Source of the DNA: Bifidobacterium pseudocatenulatum DSM 20438 = JCM 1200 = LMG 10505
Lineage (GTDB): Bacteria; Actinomycetota; Actinomycetes; Actinomycetales; Bifidobacteriaceae
Direction: 5' to 3'
Assembly: GCF_001025215.1 (NCBI RefSeq)
Contig: NZ_AP012330.1
Location: 1,488,001-1,552,000 of the forward strand
Length of the DNA: 64,000 nucleotides
Below, piece by piece: positions 36,609-45,320 of the stretch (position 1 is the first letter of the stretch; the number at the start of each line of letters is the position of its first letter). Made by a program: the position numbers and the translations under genes. A model generated the notes under the pieces. The model had not been told where the DNA came from. It worked only from the letters and a program-made list of their open reading frames with translations, and did no database searches.

Positions 36609-38411
36609 TCACCAAGTCACTGGAATAGCATCAGTTCGCGGACTTGACGCCGGCACTTCGTACTTCTGCATAAGGAATTCACCAATCTCCGCAGTGACCG
36701 GGCCTGCCGTCAGACCACCATAACCGCCTTGCGGATCTTTCAACACCACCGTAACGACGAAACGAGGATTATCCGCAGGAATAATCGCAGAATAATCGCT
36801 GATAATCGACGACAGACGTCCGTCCGCACCGGCAACTTCCGCGGTACCGGACTTTGCCGCGACACGGTAACCATCCACTTTGACGAACTGGGAATAGTGG
36901 TCGGACACGGATTCCATGGCATTCATCACCTGTGAGGCCACCTGCTCGTCAATCACGCGCGTCGCTTCGCCTTCAGGCTTCTGCTCTTCGGAATGCCCTT
37001 CGGCATCGCTGATCGCCTTGATGATGCGCTGCGGCTTTTTGACGCCCTTGTTGGCGATCACGGCAACCGCGTTCGTCAACTGGAGCGCATTGGTCGTATA
37101 CGCCTGGCCGAACAGCACGGTGTTCTGGGTTCGCAGATCCCATTGATCGGCCGAATACAGCAGACCATCCGCTTCGCCGGGAAGACCAAGCCCATTGTCT
37201 TGTCCGATACCGAATTTGCTGATGAACTCATATCGCTGCTCGTTAGACATCTTCTCCGCGGCGATGATCATGCCGACATTCGACGATTGCTCGAGAATGC
37301 CTGCCAGCGTCCAATGCTCATCGCCGTGGGTCGTCGCATCGCTGTAGGTCTGCCCGTTCGTCGTAATGTGGTCCGGCACCGTGAATTTATCCGATGCCTG
37401 GTGCAATCCAAGCTGAATCATGCCTGACATGGTGAAAACCTTGCCGATGGAACCGGGTTCAAACGTTTCGCTGACGGCCCTGGAAACCGTCATTTTCGCC
37501 TGGTCGCTGCCGGCTTCGATTTCGTCGCTATCGGCGAGCGCGAGAATGTCCCCTGTTTGTGTGTCCTGCACCACGGCGACTCCCCACGGTGAACTATATT
37601 TCGTGCAGCTTTCCTTCAGCACTTTTTCGACGTACCACTGCACGTCATGGTCGATGGTCAGTGTGACATCGGAGCCGTTGACCGCGTCTTTTGATTCGGT
37701 CATGGTTCCGGGGATTTCGACGCCGTTGTTGCCTTGTTGGTAGACTTGGTACCCGTCTTCGCCTGTCAACGTCTTGTTTTCCATCTGTTCGATGCCCGCT
37801 ACGCCTTTGCCTTCACCGTCGACACCTCCCAGCAGTGCGCCCATCAGGGTTCCGTTGGAATAGATGCGCTCGTTGCTGAGTTCCGCGTAGACGATACCGC
37901 CCAGATTGAGTTTGGAGATCTTGCGCTTAACGGCCGGCGTCACATCTTTTTTGAGTACCGCATATTGGCCTGTTCCCGAAAGCATGGCACCCAATTCGGT
38001 GGCGTCCATGTCCAGTACCGGAGCGAGGAGTCTAGCTACCGCCGCAGCTCCGGTAGCACCTACCGGCTTGCCATCGATCTGATGGCAGTTGTCTCCGGTC
38101 TGTTTGGTGCAGGTTGTGGGAGTGAAGGCCTGTGCTTCCTCGGGGTTGCCGATGATGGTGTAGCGCTCCACGCTTTGCGCGAGAATCGAGCCGTTCGTGT
38201 CCATGATTTTGCCGCGCCGTGCCTTCAAAGTCACGGTAATCGTGCGGTTTTGCGCCGCGGCCTGCGCCATGGTTTTGCCATTGATCAACTGGATGTTGGC
38301 CAATTGAATAAGGCAAGCCGTGCCCATCAACGCCAGAATGACGCCGATGGCCATGGTTTTCGTAAGCAGTTTCTTGTGGAAACGTGCGTAAGTGCGGTGA
38401 AAAGGATTCAC
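36609..38411 (-). CDS. ftsI: Septal penicillin-binding protein FtsI (PBP3 class)
   Basis: FtsI is the transpeptidase that cross-links septal wall. One N-terminal transmembrane helix (GVILALMGTACLIQLANIQL) is followed by the PBP dimerisation domain and the transpeptidase domain. The active-site triads are GSIGK (Ser and Lys of SxxK), SSN in LEQSSNVGM, and KSGTAE. The 600-residue length is normal. It starts with a GTG whose GTGA overlaps the ftsL stop by 4 nt. Confidence 0.96.
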   Translation of the reverse strand: MNPFHRTYARFHKKLLTKTMAIGVILALMGTACLIQLANIQLINGKTMAQAAAQNRTITVTLKARRGKIMDTNGSILAQSVERYTIIGNPEEAQAFTPTTCTKQTGDNCHQIDGKPVGATGAAAVARLLAPVLDMDATELGAMLSGTGQYAVLKKDVTPAVKRKISKLNLGGIVYAELSNERIYSNGTLMGALLGGVDGEGKGVAGIEQMENKTLTGEDGYQVYQQGNNGVEIPGTMTESKDAVNGSDVTLTIDHDVQWYVEKVLKESCTKYSSPWGVAVVQDTQTGDILALADSDEIEAGSDQAKMTVSRAVSETFEPGSIGKVFTMSGMIQLGLHQASDKFTVPDHITTNGQTYSDATTHGDEHWTLAGILEQSSNVGMIIAAEKMSNEQRYEFISKFGIGQDNGLGLPGEADGLLYSADQWDLRTQNTVLFGQAYTTNALQLTNAVAVIANKGVKKPQRIIKAISDAEGHSEEQKPEGEATRVIDEQVASQVMNAMESVSDHYSQFVKVDGYRVAAKSGTAEVAGADGRLSSIISDYSAIIPADNPRFVVTVVLKDPQGGYGGLTAGPVTAEIGEFLMQKYEVPASSPRTDAIPVTW

Positions 38412-38863
38412 TGAGCGTCGTCTCCGCTTGGCTGGTAGCCGTTCAGATCAATCGTTAGAGCGCCTTTTTGGGGCACCATGCCCATTTCCTCGGCCTTGCT
38501 CGGCAGCGAGGCTTCAAGTTCGTCAAGCTTGGCCTGGTCATCTTCCACGTCTTGGGTCAGGCGGGTAATGTTCGACTCAATCTGGTTCGCCTCGAAGGAA
38601 TGCTGCACCATTTGGGTACGCAGCGTTAAGGATCCCAGAAGACATCCGCCGAGGAACACCACGGCGATAACCAGATGCAACAATGGAGTGCTTCTGGTGC
38701 GCGTCCATGTGATGAGATGTTCGAATCCTCGCTTGACGCTGTTGCCTTCGGCCCGCGTTCCTTTGACGACGTGCAATTCAGGGCGAGTGGTGCCAGCGGT
38801 TTCGGTTTGGTCCCGGCGTCCTGCGGGAGCCGCGTTTGATGCGATCGTTCTTGGTGCGGCCAC
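38408..38863 (-). CDS. ftsL: Cell division protein FtsL-like
   Basis: This 151-residue bitopic protein has a cytoplasmic N-terminus of about 60 residues, a transmembrane helix (LLHLVIAVVFLGGCLLGSL) and a coiled coil (FEANQIESNITRLTQDVEDD and following). It ends with the MGMVPQ motif typical of FtsL. FtsL, FtsB and FtsQ form the complex that activates FtsW and FtsI. Position between rsmH and ftsI confirms the call. The start is GTG with GGAGGGG upstream. Confidence 0.88.
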   Translation of the reverse strand: MAAPRTIASNAAPAGRRDQTETAGTTRPELHVVKGTRAEGNSVKRGFEHLITWTRTRSTPLLHLVIAVVFLGGCLLGSLTLRTQMVQHSFEANQIESNITRLTQDVEDDQAKLDELEASLPSKAEEMGMVPQKGALTIDLNGYQPSGDDAQ

Positions 38864-38865
38864 GT

Positions 38866-39897
38866 TCAGCCCCTCCTTCCTTGTCGTTTCATGCTTGCGT
38901 AATCATTGCCTTGGTCGAATCGTTTTCGCCAGCGTTCAGGAATTGGTCTGGTCAGTTCCACTGCGCGCAGTCGCACAGAGGCCGACCTTGGATTCATGGC
39001 GATTTCTTCCTCGGCCGCTTTGATGGCGCCTCGCGTCAGTTCTTTGAAGAACGGCATCATATCCGGGGGTATTACCGGCATATCTGCGGGCACGTCAGCT
39101 TTCAGACCTTGATTCATAAATGTTTTGACGGTCTTGTCTTCCAGCGAATGGTACGACTCCACCACCAAACGTCCTCCCACCGCAAGATGGTTGGCGATCT
39201 GCGGTAGCGTCCCCGCCAATTTGTCGAGCTCGCCGTTGACTTCAATACGTAATGCCTGGAACACACGTTTCGCGGGATTTCCCGCAGGACGGTGCGCTTG
39301 CGGCACAACCTCATCCACCAATCGGTTGAGCTGCCCCGATGTGGTCAATGGTTCGATCTCACGCCTACGCACGATTTCGCGGGCTATCTGCTTGGAGAAG
39401 CGTTCCTCACCATATGTACGGAAAATGCGTACCAGATCAGCGAACGAATATTCAGCAAGTATCTGTTCGGCGGTCAATGGCTGGGTCACGTCCATACGCA
39501 TGTCCAAAGGCGCATCGTGAGAATAGGAGAATCCCCGCTCCGTCTCGTCAATCTGCAAACTCGACAATCCCAAATCCATGAACACGGCGTTTACCTGGTC
39601 GATCCCCTGATCATCAAGCACTTGCGCGAAATCGTCGAATGCGGCGTGCACGGGTATGAAGCGGTCGGCAAGACCTTCCATCCGCATTCGCTGCGTGGCG
39701 AGCGAAAGCGCCTCCGTGTCTCGATCGATGCCGATCAGACGCGCTTGCGGACTCGCTTTGAGAAAAGCCGTGGAATGCCCCGCCAAACCAAGCGTGCAAT
39801 CCACCGCAATCGACCCTGGCCTCGCCAACGCCGGGACCACCAGATCCACGCAGTCGCGCAGCAACACTGGCTGATGTATGGTCGTTACATCTGTCAT
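38866..39897 (-). CDS. rsmH: 16S rRNA (cytosine1402-N4)-methyltransferase RsmH
   Basis: RsmH methylates C1402 in the ribosomal P site. The 343-residue protein shows HQPVLLRDCVDLV at the N-terminus, the SAM-binding VDCTLGLAGHSTAFL, MDLGLSSLQIDETERGFS and the late RLVVESYHSLEDKTVK. The start codon overlaps the mraZ stop by 1 nt. RsmH is the second dcw gene in most bacteria. Confidence 0.97.
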   Translation of the reverse strand: MTDVTTIHQPVLLRDCVDLVVPALARPGSIAVDCTLGLAGHSTAFLKASPQARLIGIDRDTEALSLATQRMRMEGLADRFIPVHAAFDDFAQVLDDQGIDQVNAVFMDLGLSSLQIDETERGFSYSHDAPLDMRMDVTQPLTAEQILAEYSFADLVRIFRTYGEERFSKQIAREIVRRREIEPLTTSGQLNRLVDEVVPQAHRPAGNPAKRVFQALRIEVNGELDKLAGTLPQIANHLAVGGRLVVESYHSLEDKTVKTFMNQGLKADVPADMPVIPPDMMPFFKELTRGAIKAAEEEIAMNPRSASVRLRAVELTRPIPERWRKRFDQGNDYASMKRQGRRG

Positions 39898-40412
39898 CAG
39901 AATTCCACCGCCGGTAATACGTCATCGGCAATATCGGAATATCCCTGCTCCTGTTCGGCGAGATATTCCTCCCATGCCTGCTTGTTCCAAATCTCCGCTC
40001 GGGTCCCCACGCCAATCACCACGATGTCGCTTCCCAAATTCGCGTAATCGCGCAACATCTGCGGCACGAGCACACGTCCTTGCCTGTCTGGCTCCTGATC
40101 AACCGCGCCGGAAAGGAACACACGCAAATAATCACGTGCAGCCTTGTTTCCCATGGATGTGCGCTGGATCTGCAATGCGATCCGGCGAAATTCCGATTGG
40201 GGCAACAGATAGACACATCGCTCCTGACCACGGGCCATCACCATGCCCGGTCCCAGCTGGCTGCGAAATTTTGCAGGCAATGCCATACGTCCTTTGGCGT
40301 CGATTTTTGGAGTGTATGTTCCCAACAGCAGCGGAGGCAGTCCAGCCATCACACCGCTCGCTTGCGTCGAACCATCGTCGGAGAAGGGCTCGGTTTCAAC
40401 GCTTTGAACCAT
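39897..40412 (-). CDS. mraZ: Transcriptional regulator MraZ
   Basis: MraZ is a DNA-binding ring protein (SpoVT/AbrB-like fold) that represses the dcw operon it heads. The 171-residue product has two repeats: LLGTYTPKIDAKGRMALPAKFR and the second GAVDQEPDRQGRVLVPQML. It has an extra N-terminal stretch of about 25 residues. I start at the ATG at 40412, which has AAGGAGG 7 nt upstream; the GTG at 40418 lies too close to it. TGGG repeats that fit MraZ boxes lie just upstream. Confidence 0.95.
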   Translation of the reverse strand: MVQSVETEPFSDDGSTQASGVMAGLPPLLLGTYTPKIDAKGRMALPAKFRSQLGPGMVMARGQERCVYLLPQSEFRRIALQIQRTSMGNKAARDYLRVFLSGAVDQEPDRQGRVLVPQMLRDYANLGSDIVVIGVGTRAEIWNKQAWEEYLAEQEQGYSDIADDVLPAVEF

Positions 40413-40450
40413 CGCCACACCTCCTTACATGATGCGCGGGAACACCTAGA

Positions 40451-40542
40451 CCCAAAACTCTTTCCCCACTTTACCCCACGCATCACCATAAATCCCCACA
40501 TAAATGGAAAAAATCAGCAAATGCTGAGGTTGATTTTCCCCA
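40451..40542 (-). promoter_or_regulatory. MraZ-box repeats upstream of mraZ
   Basis: On the minus strand TGGG occurs five times (+ strand CCCA at 40451, 40465, 40475, 40495 and 40539). Four of them are extended to GTGGGG, and three (40465, 40475, 40495) lie on a 10-bp register with one gap. MraZ of other bacteria binds TGGG direct repeats with about 10-bp spacing. Confidence 0.65.
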
Positions 40543-40676
40543 CATTGAACGAATGGCATCAAATCAACTACCGTAAATTCATCCTTGCTTCGCTATGTCG
40601 CACTCGCCCTCGTCGGTTTTCGTAGAAGCCTCGGGGTACATTGGAGTGCCTAAGTTTTGTGAGGAAGGGATTGTAG

Positions 40677-42956
40677 ATGTCGAGTTATTCCGCCCAGTTG
40701 CGTGAAGAACAACAGGCCGTCAGCCGCGCGTATGGCCGCTTGGACGACCTACGGGCTCAAGCTCGCGCCCGTCTCGACACCGTGCGGGCAGCGGGCTCGC
40801 ACGGTTCGCCCACGCAACGCACCGAACGCGACTCCTTCGCCACCATGTACGAGGACCGTCTCACCCAGTTGCGTGCAGTCGAGGACCGTCTGGTGTTCGG
40901 CAGGCTCGATGATGTTCACGGCACGCACCGGTATATCGGTCGTATCGGATTGTCCGACGAGCACCATGAGCCGATCCTCACCGATTGGCGAGCCGACGCG
41001 GCACGCCCGTTCTATGAGGCGACGCCTTCGCACCATGGCGATATCGTAATGCGTCGCCATATCACGCTGAGTTTCCGTGAAGTGGTCGGTGTCGAAGATG
41101 AGGTGCTCGATGTGCATTCCGACCAAGTAGGTCAAGCGTCCTCGGACGGCACGCTAACCGGTGAAGGCGCGCTACTTGCATCATTGAACGCCAAACGCAC
41201 CGGCAAGATGACCGACATCGTGGCCACCATCCAAGCCGAACAGGACCGTATCATCCGTGCAGACCTCAATCAGGCCGTGGTAGTGCAGGGCGGTCCGGGT
41301 ACCGGCAAAACCGCCGTTGCCCTGCATCGCGCCGCATATCTGCTCTACACGCATCGAAGAATGCTCGAACGTTCCGGCGTGCTGGTGGTTGGTCCGAGCT
41401 CCACGTTCCTGCATTACATCGACCAGGTGCTTCCCTCCCTTGGTGAGACCGGAGTAGTCAGCCGAACCATCGCCGATCTGATCCCCGGCGTGATCGCGAC
41501 GGCGCATGACAACCCGTTCGCCGCGAAATTGAAGGGCGAACGTCGTATGTCCAAAGCCATCGCCAATGCCGTTGCCGCACGAGAACGCGTCCCCGCATCA
41601 TTGCCGTCGATCCGCATCAACGGATTCGCAGTGCCCATCGTGCGCGCGGATATCGAACAGGCCATCACCGATGCCAAGCGCACGCGACAGCAGCACAACA
41701 AAGCACGCGAAACTTTCGTGCATAGCATGTTGATCGCCATGCGCAACCGTTATGTGGACAAGCTTGATTACGAGCCGGAGCAGGCGGAGTTGACGGATGT
41801 GATGCAGCAGTTGCGCATGAATGACACCTTGCGCAAGACGTTGAATCTCGCATGGTTGCCGATGACCGGCGAATGGCTTATCGACCAACTGTTCTGCAAG
41901 CCGCAGCAGCTTCGTCGCTTCGCACCATGGCTTGAGGAACGCGATATCGAAGCATTGGTTCGTCCCAAAGGGTCGCCGTTTACCGTCAGCGATATTCCGC
42001 TGCTGGATGAAGCCATGGAACTGCTTGGCCCCGACCCCAAAGCGGTCGCCCGCCAAAAGGCGTTGGACGCCAAGCGCGCCGAGGAGGAGCAGTTCGCGCA
42101 AGATACGCTGGCTCAGGCTGGCATCGGCTCCGGCATCGTCACTTCGCAGATGTTGGTCGACAATATCAACGGGATGGACGCGGAACTCACCGCGCAGCGC
42201 GCCGCCGCAGACCGTGAATGGACATATGGGCATATCGTTGTCGATGAAGCTCAGGAACTCACCGCCATGGATTGGCGCATGCTCATCCGCCGTTGCCCGT
42301 CGCGTTCGTTCACCATTGTGGGCGATGTTGCGCAAACCTCCGCATTGGGCGGCACCCGTTCGTGGCGGCGTATGATGGATCCGTTGTTCGGACCCCACAA
42401 TTGGCAACTCAACGAATTGACGATTAATTACCGCAATCCGAAGGAAGTGTCGCAGCTCGCCTGTGATTTCGCGGCAACGGAGGGATTGTACATCTCCACC
42501 GTCAATGCGGTGCGTGGCGTGCCGGATTCGGTCAAGCGCCTCACTCTGGCCGACGACAGTCTGATTGCCGATGCCGTGGCACAGCAGACCGTCGATCTGG
42601 TCCGCGCATTCGTCTCCTCCGATGGCACCGGACGCGTGGCCATCATCGCACCTGACGATATGGTCAAGCCGTTGCGCAGGCGGGTGTACGAACAGCTTCG
42701 CGAAACATTGACGGCGAAGGAGTTCGACCGTCTCGATGCGCAGAGCTCTTGGGATGAACAGGTCACCGTTTGTTCCACGCAAATGGTGAAAGGCTTGGAA
42801 TACGACGCAGTGATGGTGGTGCAGCCGGGAAGCATCGAGGAGAATGCCCCCTCACGCATTGTGGCCGCAGCCGATTTATACGTCGCCATGACCAGACCGA
42901 CACAACGTCTGCTTATAGTCCGGACAAATGCAGACGAAAAACTGCTCAAGCTATAA
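40677..42956 (+). CDS. HelD-like superfamily 1 helicase (RNA polymerase recycling factor)
   Basis: This 759-residue UvrD/Rep-like ATPase has the HelD plan. An N-terminal antiparallel coiled-coil arm (about 1-60) precedes domain 1A with Walker A GGPGTGKT at 205-212 and the HRAAYLLYTHR helix. A large insertion follows, then VVDEAQELTAMDWRML (Walker B), GDVAQTSALGGTRSW, LTINYRNPKEV and VKGLEYDAVMVV. HelD proteins pry stalled RNA polymerase from DNA, and some actinobacterial ones give rifampicin tolerance. serA begins 10 bp after it. DNA helicase activity is unproven in the family. Confidence 0.85.
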   Translation: MSSYSAQLREEQQAVSRAYGRLDDLRAQARARLDTVRAAGSHGSPTQRTERDSFATMYEDRLTQLRAVEDRLVFGRLDDVHGTHRYIGRIGLSDEHHEPILTDWRADAARPFYEATPSHHGDIVMRRHITLSFREVVGVEDEVLDVHSDQVGQASSDGTLTGEGALLASLNAKRTGKMTDIVATIQAEQDRIIRADLNQAVVVQGGPGTGKTAVALHRAAYLLYTHRRMLERSGVLVVGPSSTFLHYIDQVLPSLGETGVVSRTIADLIPGVIATAHDNPFAAKLKGERRMSKAIANAVAARERVPASLPSIRINGFAVPIVRADIEQAITDAKRTRQQHNKARETFVHSMLIAMRNRYVDKLDYEPEQAELTDVMQQLRMNDTLRKTLNLAWLPMTGEWLIDQLFCKPQQLRRFAPWLEERDIEALVRPKGSPFTVSDIPLLDEAMELLGPDPKAVARQKALDAKRAEEEQFAQDTLAQAGIGSGIVTSQMLVDNINGMDAELTAQRAAADREWTYGHIVVDEAQELTAMDWRMLIRRCPSRSFTIVGDVAQTSALGGTRSWRRMMDPLFGPHNWQLNELTINYRNPKEVSQLACDFAATEGLYISTVNAVRGVPDSVKRLTLADDSLIADAVAQQTVDLVRAFVSSDGTGRVAIIAPDDMVKPLRRRVYEQLRETLTAKEFDRLDAQSSWDEQVTVCSTQMVKGLEYDAVMVVQPGSIEENAPSRIVAAADLYVAMTRPTQRLLIVRTNADEKLLKL

Positions 42957-42966
42957 GGTAGGAACC

Positions 42967-44166
42967 ATGCCTAAAGCATTGTTACTTGAAAATATTCATC
43001 CTGACGCGGCACAGTCACTGCGTGACCACGGCTTCGAAGTCGAGTGCCTCAGGGGCGCCCTCAACGAAGATGAACTCATCGACGCCTTGGAAGACGTTGA
43101 TCTGCTGGGCATTCGCTCCAAAACCAGCGTGACCAGCAAAGTCATCGACGCACGTCCGACGCTCACGGCCGTCGGCTGCTTCTGCATCGGCACCAATCAG
43201 GTCGATCTCGACTATGCGGGCAAGCACGGCATCGCCGTGTTCAATGCCCCATATTCCAACACTCGCTCCGTGGTGGAACTGGTTATCGGCGACATCATTT
43301 GCCTGATGCGCCGCATTCCTGCGCACACCCATCATATGAAGCACGGTATGTGGGACAAGTCTGCTTCCGGCTCTCATGAAGTGCGAGGCAAGACGCTCGG
43401 CATCATCGGCTACGGCAATATCGGATCTCAGCTTTCCGTCATCGCCGAGGCACTTGGCATGCGCGTGGTGTTCTACGACATTGAAGAGAAGCTTGCCATG
43501 GGCAATGCCCATCGTTGCTCTACACTGAACGAACTGCTCGAACAGTCCGATGTGGTCACACTGCATGTCGATGGCCGCAAGTCCAATACCGGTTTCTTCG
43601 GTGAGGACCAGTTCGCGCATATGAAGCAGGATTCGATCTTCATCAATCTTTCCCGCGGTTTTGTGGCTGATTTGGACGCTCTGAAGAAGCATTTGGACTC
43701 CGGCCACATTTCGGGCGCCGCAGTGGATGTGTTCCCTGTCGAGCCGAAGAAGAGCGGCGACGAGTTTTTGACGAGCCTTGCGGATGAAGACAATATGATT
43801 CTGACCCCGCATATTGGCGGGTCTACGCTTGAAGCCCAGAAGTCCATCGGACAGTTCGTCTCACAGCGTCTTGAGGATTATTGGTTCAGGGGATCCACCA
43901 TGTTGTCCGTGAATCTTCCGCAGATCACACTGTCTGATATTCGTTCGAACTTCCGCATCGCGCATCTTCACGCGAATTTGCCTGGCGTACTTGCCAAGGT
44001 GAACCGTGTGCTCGGAGAAGAGAATATCAACATCGCGGCACAGGCACTGGGCACCGAAGGCGAAATCGGCTATGTGGTCACCGATGTGGCCCAGCGCCCC
44101 AGCCAGAAGGCTTTGGACGAACTCGCAGCCATCGAAGGCACGATCCGTATGCGTGTGATCAGCTGA
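42967..44166 (+). CDS. serA: D-3-phosphoglycerate dehydrogenase
   Basis: SerA makes phosphohydroxypyruvate, the first step of serine synthesis. The 399-residue enzyme has the GIIGYGNIGSQ NAD loop, the catalytic Arg in SRGFVADLDAL, the Glu in FPVEP and the His in PHIGGSTLEAQ. A C-terminal ACT domain (about 325-399, LPGVLAKVNRVLGEENINI) gives serine feedback inhibition in this class. I start at the ATG at 42967 (MPKALLLENIHP) with AGGTAGG upstream. The longer frame overlaps the helicase gene. Confidence 0.93.
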   Translation: MPKALLLENIHPDAAQSLRDHGFEVECLRGALNEDELIDALEDVDLLGIRSKTSVTSKVIDARPTLTAVGCFCIGTNQVDLDYAGKHGIAVFNAPYSNTRSVVELVIGDIICLMRRIPAHTHHMKHGMWDKSASGSHEVRGKTLGIIGYGNIGSQLSVIAEALGMRVVFYDIEEKLAMGNAHRCSTLNELLEQSDVVTLHVDGRKSNTGFFGEDQFAHMKQDSIFINLSRGFVADLDALKKHLDSGHISGAAVDVFPVEPKKSGDEFLTSLADEDNMILTPHIGGSTLEAQKSIGQFVSQRLEDYWFRGSTMLSVNLPQITLSDIRSNFRIAHLHANLPGVLAKVNRVLGEENINIAAQALGTEGEIGYVVTDVAQRPSQKALDELAAIEGTIRMRVIS

Positions 44167-44200
44167 CGATCCCAATCCGGCAAACGCCACTACGATACGA

Positions 44201-44251
44201 ATGCATTGTGGGGGTTCCAATCACTTATTGGCTGGAACCCCCACAATGCAT
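44201..44251. terminator. Perfect 19-bp hairpin between serA and nrdR
   Basis: ATGCATTGTGGGGGTTCCA and its exact complement flank a 13-nt loop between convergent genes. There is no T tract, but stability is very high. Confidence 0.7.
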
Positions 44252-44351
44252 GAACCCTAATGCCGTTTGCCGTAATCGCCCAGTTTTGCGCTACCAAGTC
44301 CATTTCAGCCAAAACAAACGCATTATCATATGCGTTCGCAACCGTTCGAAC

Positions 44352-44804
44352 CTACTTCAGCGCATCGGCCTTCAGCTCGTCGATCGCGTTCTGGAAATCC
44401 TCAAGATTCTCAAAATTCTGGTATACACTGGCGAATCGCATATACGCGACCTCATCAAGATCACGCAACGGTTTCAAAATGGCCCTGCCGACCTCGTCGG
44501 ATTTGACTTGAGCCAGTCCTCGGGCACGAAGATCCTCTTCGACCTGCTGGCCAAGAGCCTTCAAATCGTCTTCCTTGATCGGACGGCCCTGGCATGCCTT
44601 GCGAACACCAGAAATCACCTTGTTCCTATCGAACTGCTCAACGTTGCCGGAACGCTTCACCACCAACAACATAGTGGTCTCTAGCGTGGTGAAACGCTTG
44701 GAGCATTTCGGGCATTCACGCCTACGGCGGATGGAATGGCCGTCATCGCTGATGCGGGTATCGACCACCTTGGTATCTGGATTCTGACAAAAAGGGCAAT
44801 GCAT
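44352..44804 (-). CDS. nrdR: Transcriptional repressor NrdR
   Basis: NrdR represses ribonucleotide reductase genes in response to ATP/dATP. The zinc ribbon (CPFC at the start and CPKC near residue 31) is followed by the ATP-cone domain ([19 protein letters not shown] and the FASVYQNF helix). The family begins MHCPFC, so I start at 44804 (150 residues). No ribosome-binding site precedes it, but a -10-like TATTCT ends 7 nt away, which suggests a leaderless message. An upstream ATG at 44828 is less likely. Confidence 0.93.
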   Translation of the reverse strand: MHCPFCQNPDTKVVDTRISDDGHSIRRRRECPKCSKRFTTLETTMLLVVKRSGNVEQFDRNKVISGVRKACQGRPIKEDDLKALGQQVEEDLRARGLAQVKSDEVGRAILKPLRDLDEVAYMRFASVYQNFENLEDFQNAIDELKADALK

Positions 44805-44811
44805 GGTGTCA

Positions 44812-44841
44812 AGAATAGCCTGAACCATTGAACTAGGCCAA
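44812..44841 (-). promoter_or_regulatory. Candidate nrdR promoter
   Basis: On the minus strand, TTGGCC, an 18-bp spacer and TATTCT put the transcription start at the MHCPFC start codon. Confidence 0.4.
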
Positions 44842-44853
44842 TCTTGCGCGGGT

Positions 44854-45174
44854 TCATACCTCGTCGGGAACGATAAGTCTTTGACCGGCCCGAAGCGATA
44901 CTGAATCCAGATTATTCAGTCGTACCAGCTCGTCCACAGTATCCGCAACATTGCCACCATCAGGCGTAATACGCGCAGCGTACCCCCACAACGTATCGCC
45001 CGGCTGGACGGTATATACCACCACCGGCGTCGCTCCGGGATCTGACTGCGCGCGTGCAGGCATCATCAATCCAGCCAAACACCATGCGAGCACCATCAGC
45101 ATCATGATTACGGCCAGTCGATCCGCCCAGACTTTGAAATCAACGCCATGAGCCTTCGGCACACGATCCATCAC
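44854..45174 (-). CDS. LysM membrane protein, probable SOS division inhibitor (YneA/DivS-like)
   Basis: This small protein (106 residues) has one N-terminal transmembrane helix (about 20-42, ending at an AxA-like PARAQ site) and a single LysM domain ([17 protein letters not shown] to [10 protein letters not shown]). It is divergent from lexA, with two SOS boxes within 45 bp of its start. The same layout encodes YneA in Bacillus and DivS in Corynebacterium, LexA-controlled proteins that block division during DNA damage. Function is inferred from context, size and domain; no enzymatic motif is present. Confidence 0.75.
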   Translation of the reverse strand: MMDRVPKAHGVDFKVWADRLAVIMMLMVLAWCLAGLMMPARAQSDPGATPVVVYTVQPGDTLWGYAARITPDGGNVADTVDELVRLNNLDSVSLRAGQRLIVPDEV

Positions 45175-45186
45175 GCCACTCCTTCT

Positions 45187-45200
45187 CGAACAGCTGTTCT
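45187..45200 (-). promoter_or_regulatory. SOS (LexA) box 1
   Basis: CGAACAGCTGTTCT matches the actinobacterial and Gram-positive CGAAC-N4-GTTCG pattern with one end mismatch, 12 bp before the LysM gene start. Confidence 0.75.
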
Positions 45201-45202
45201 AT

Positions 45203-45216
45203 CGAACGCATGTTCT
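45203..45216 (-). promoter_or_regulatory. SOS (LexA) box 2
   Basis: CGAACGCATGTTCT lies 16 bp from box 1 in the same register. An isolated TGTTCG half-site follows at 45230-45235. Confidence 0.75.
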
Positions 45217-45254
45217 GAGTATGGCACAAATGTTCGATAATTGCAGACACACCT

Positions 45255-45268
45255 CGAACAGATGTTTG
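45255..45268 (+). promoter_or_regulatory. SOS (LexA) box 3
   Basis: CGAACAGATGTTTG lies 52 bp before the lexA start and is suited to autoregulation. Confidence 0.75.
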
Positions 45269-45320
45269 ATTTTCTCGGCGTTTCGCGTTATGCTTGCCTA
45301 AGACCTGAAAGGAGCCCACC

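Noticed and set aside
21476..40700. Identical MSSYSAQ starts of the ROK regulator (21476) and the HelD-like helicase (40677)
   Set aside because: The similarity stops after seven residues and the proteins are unrelated; coincidence.
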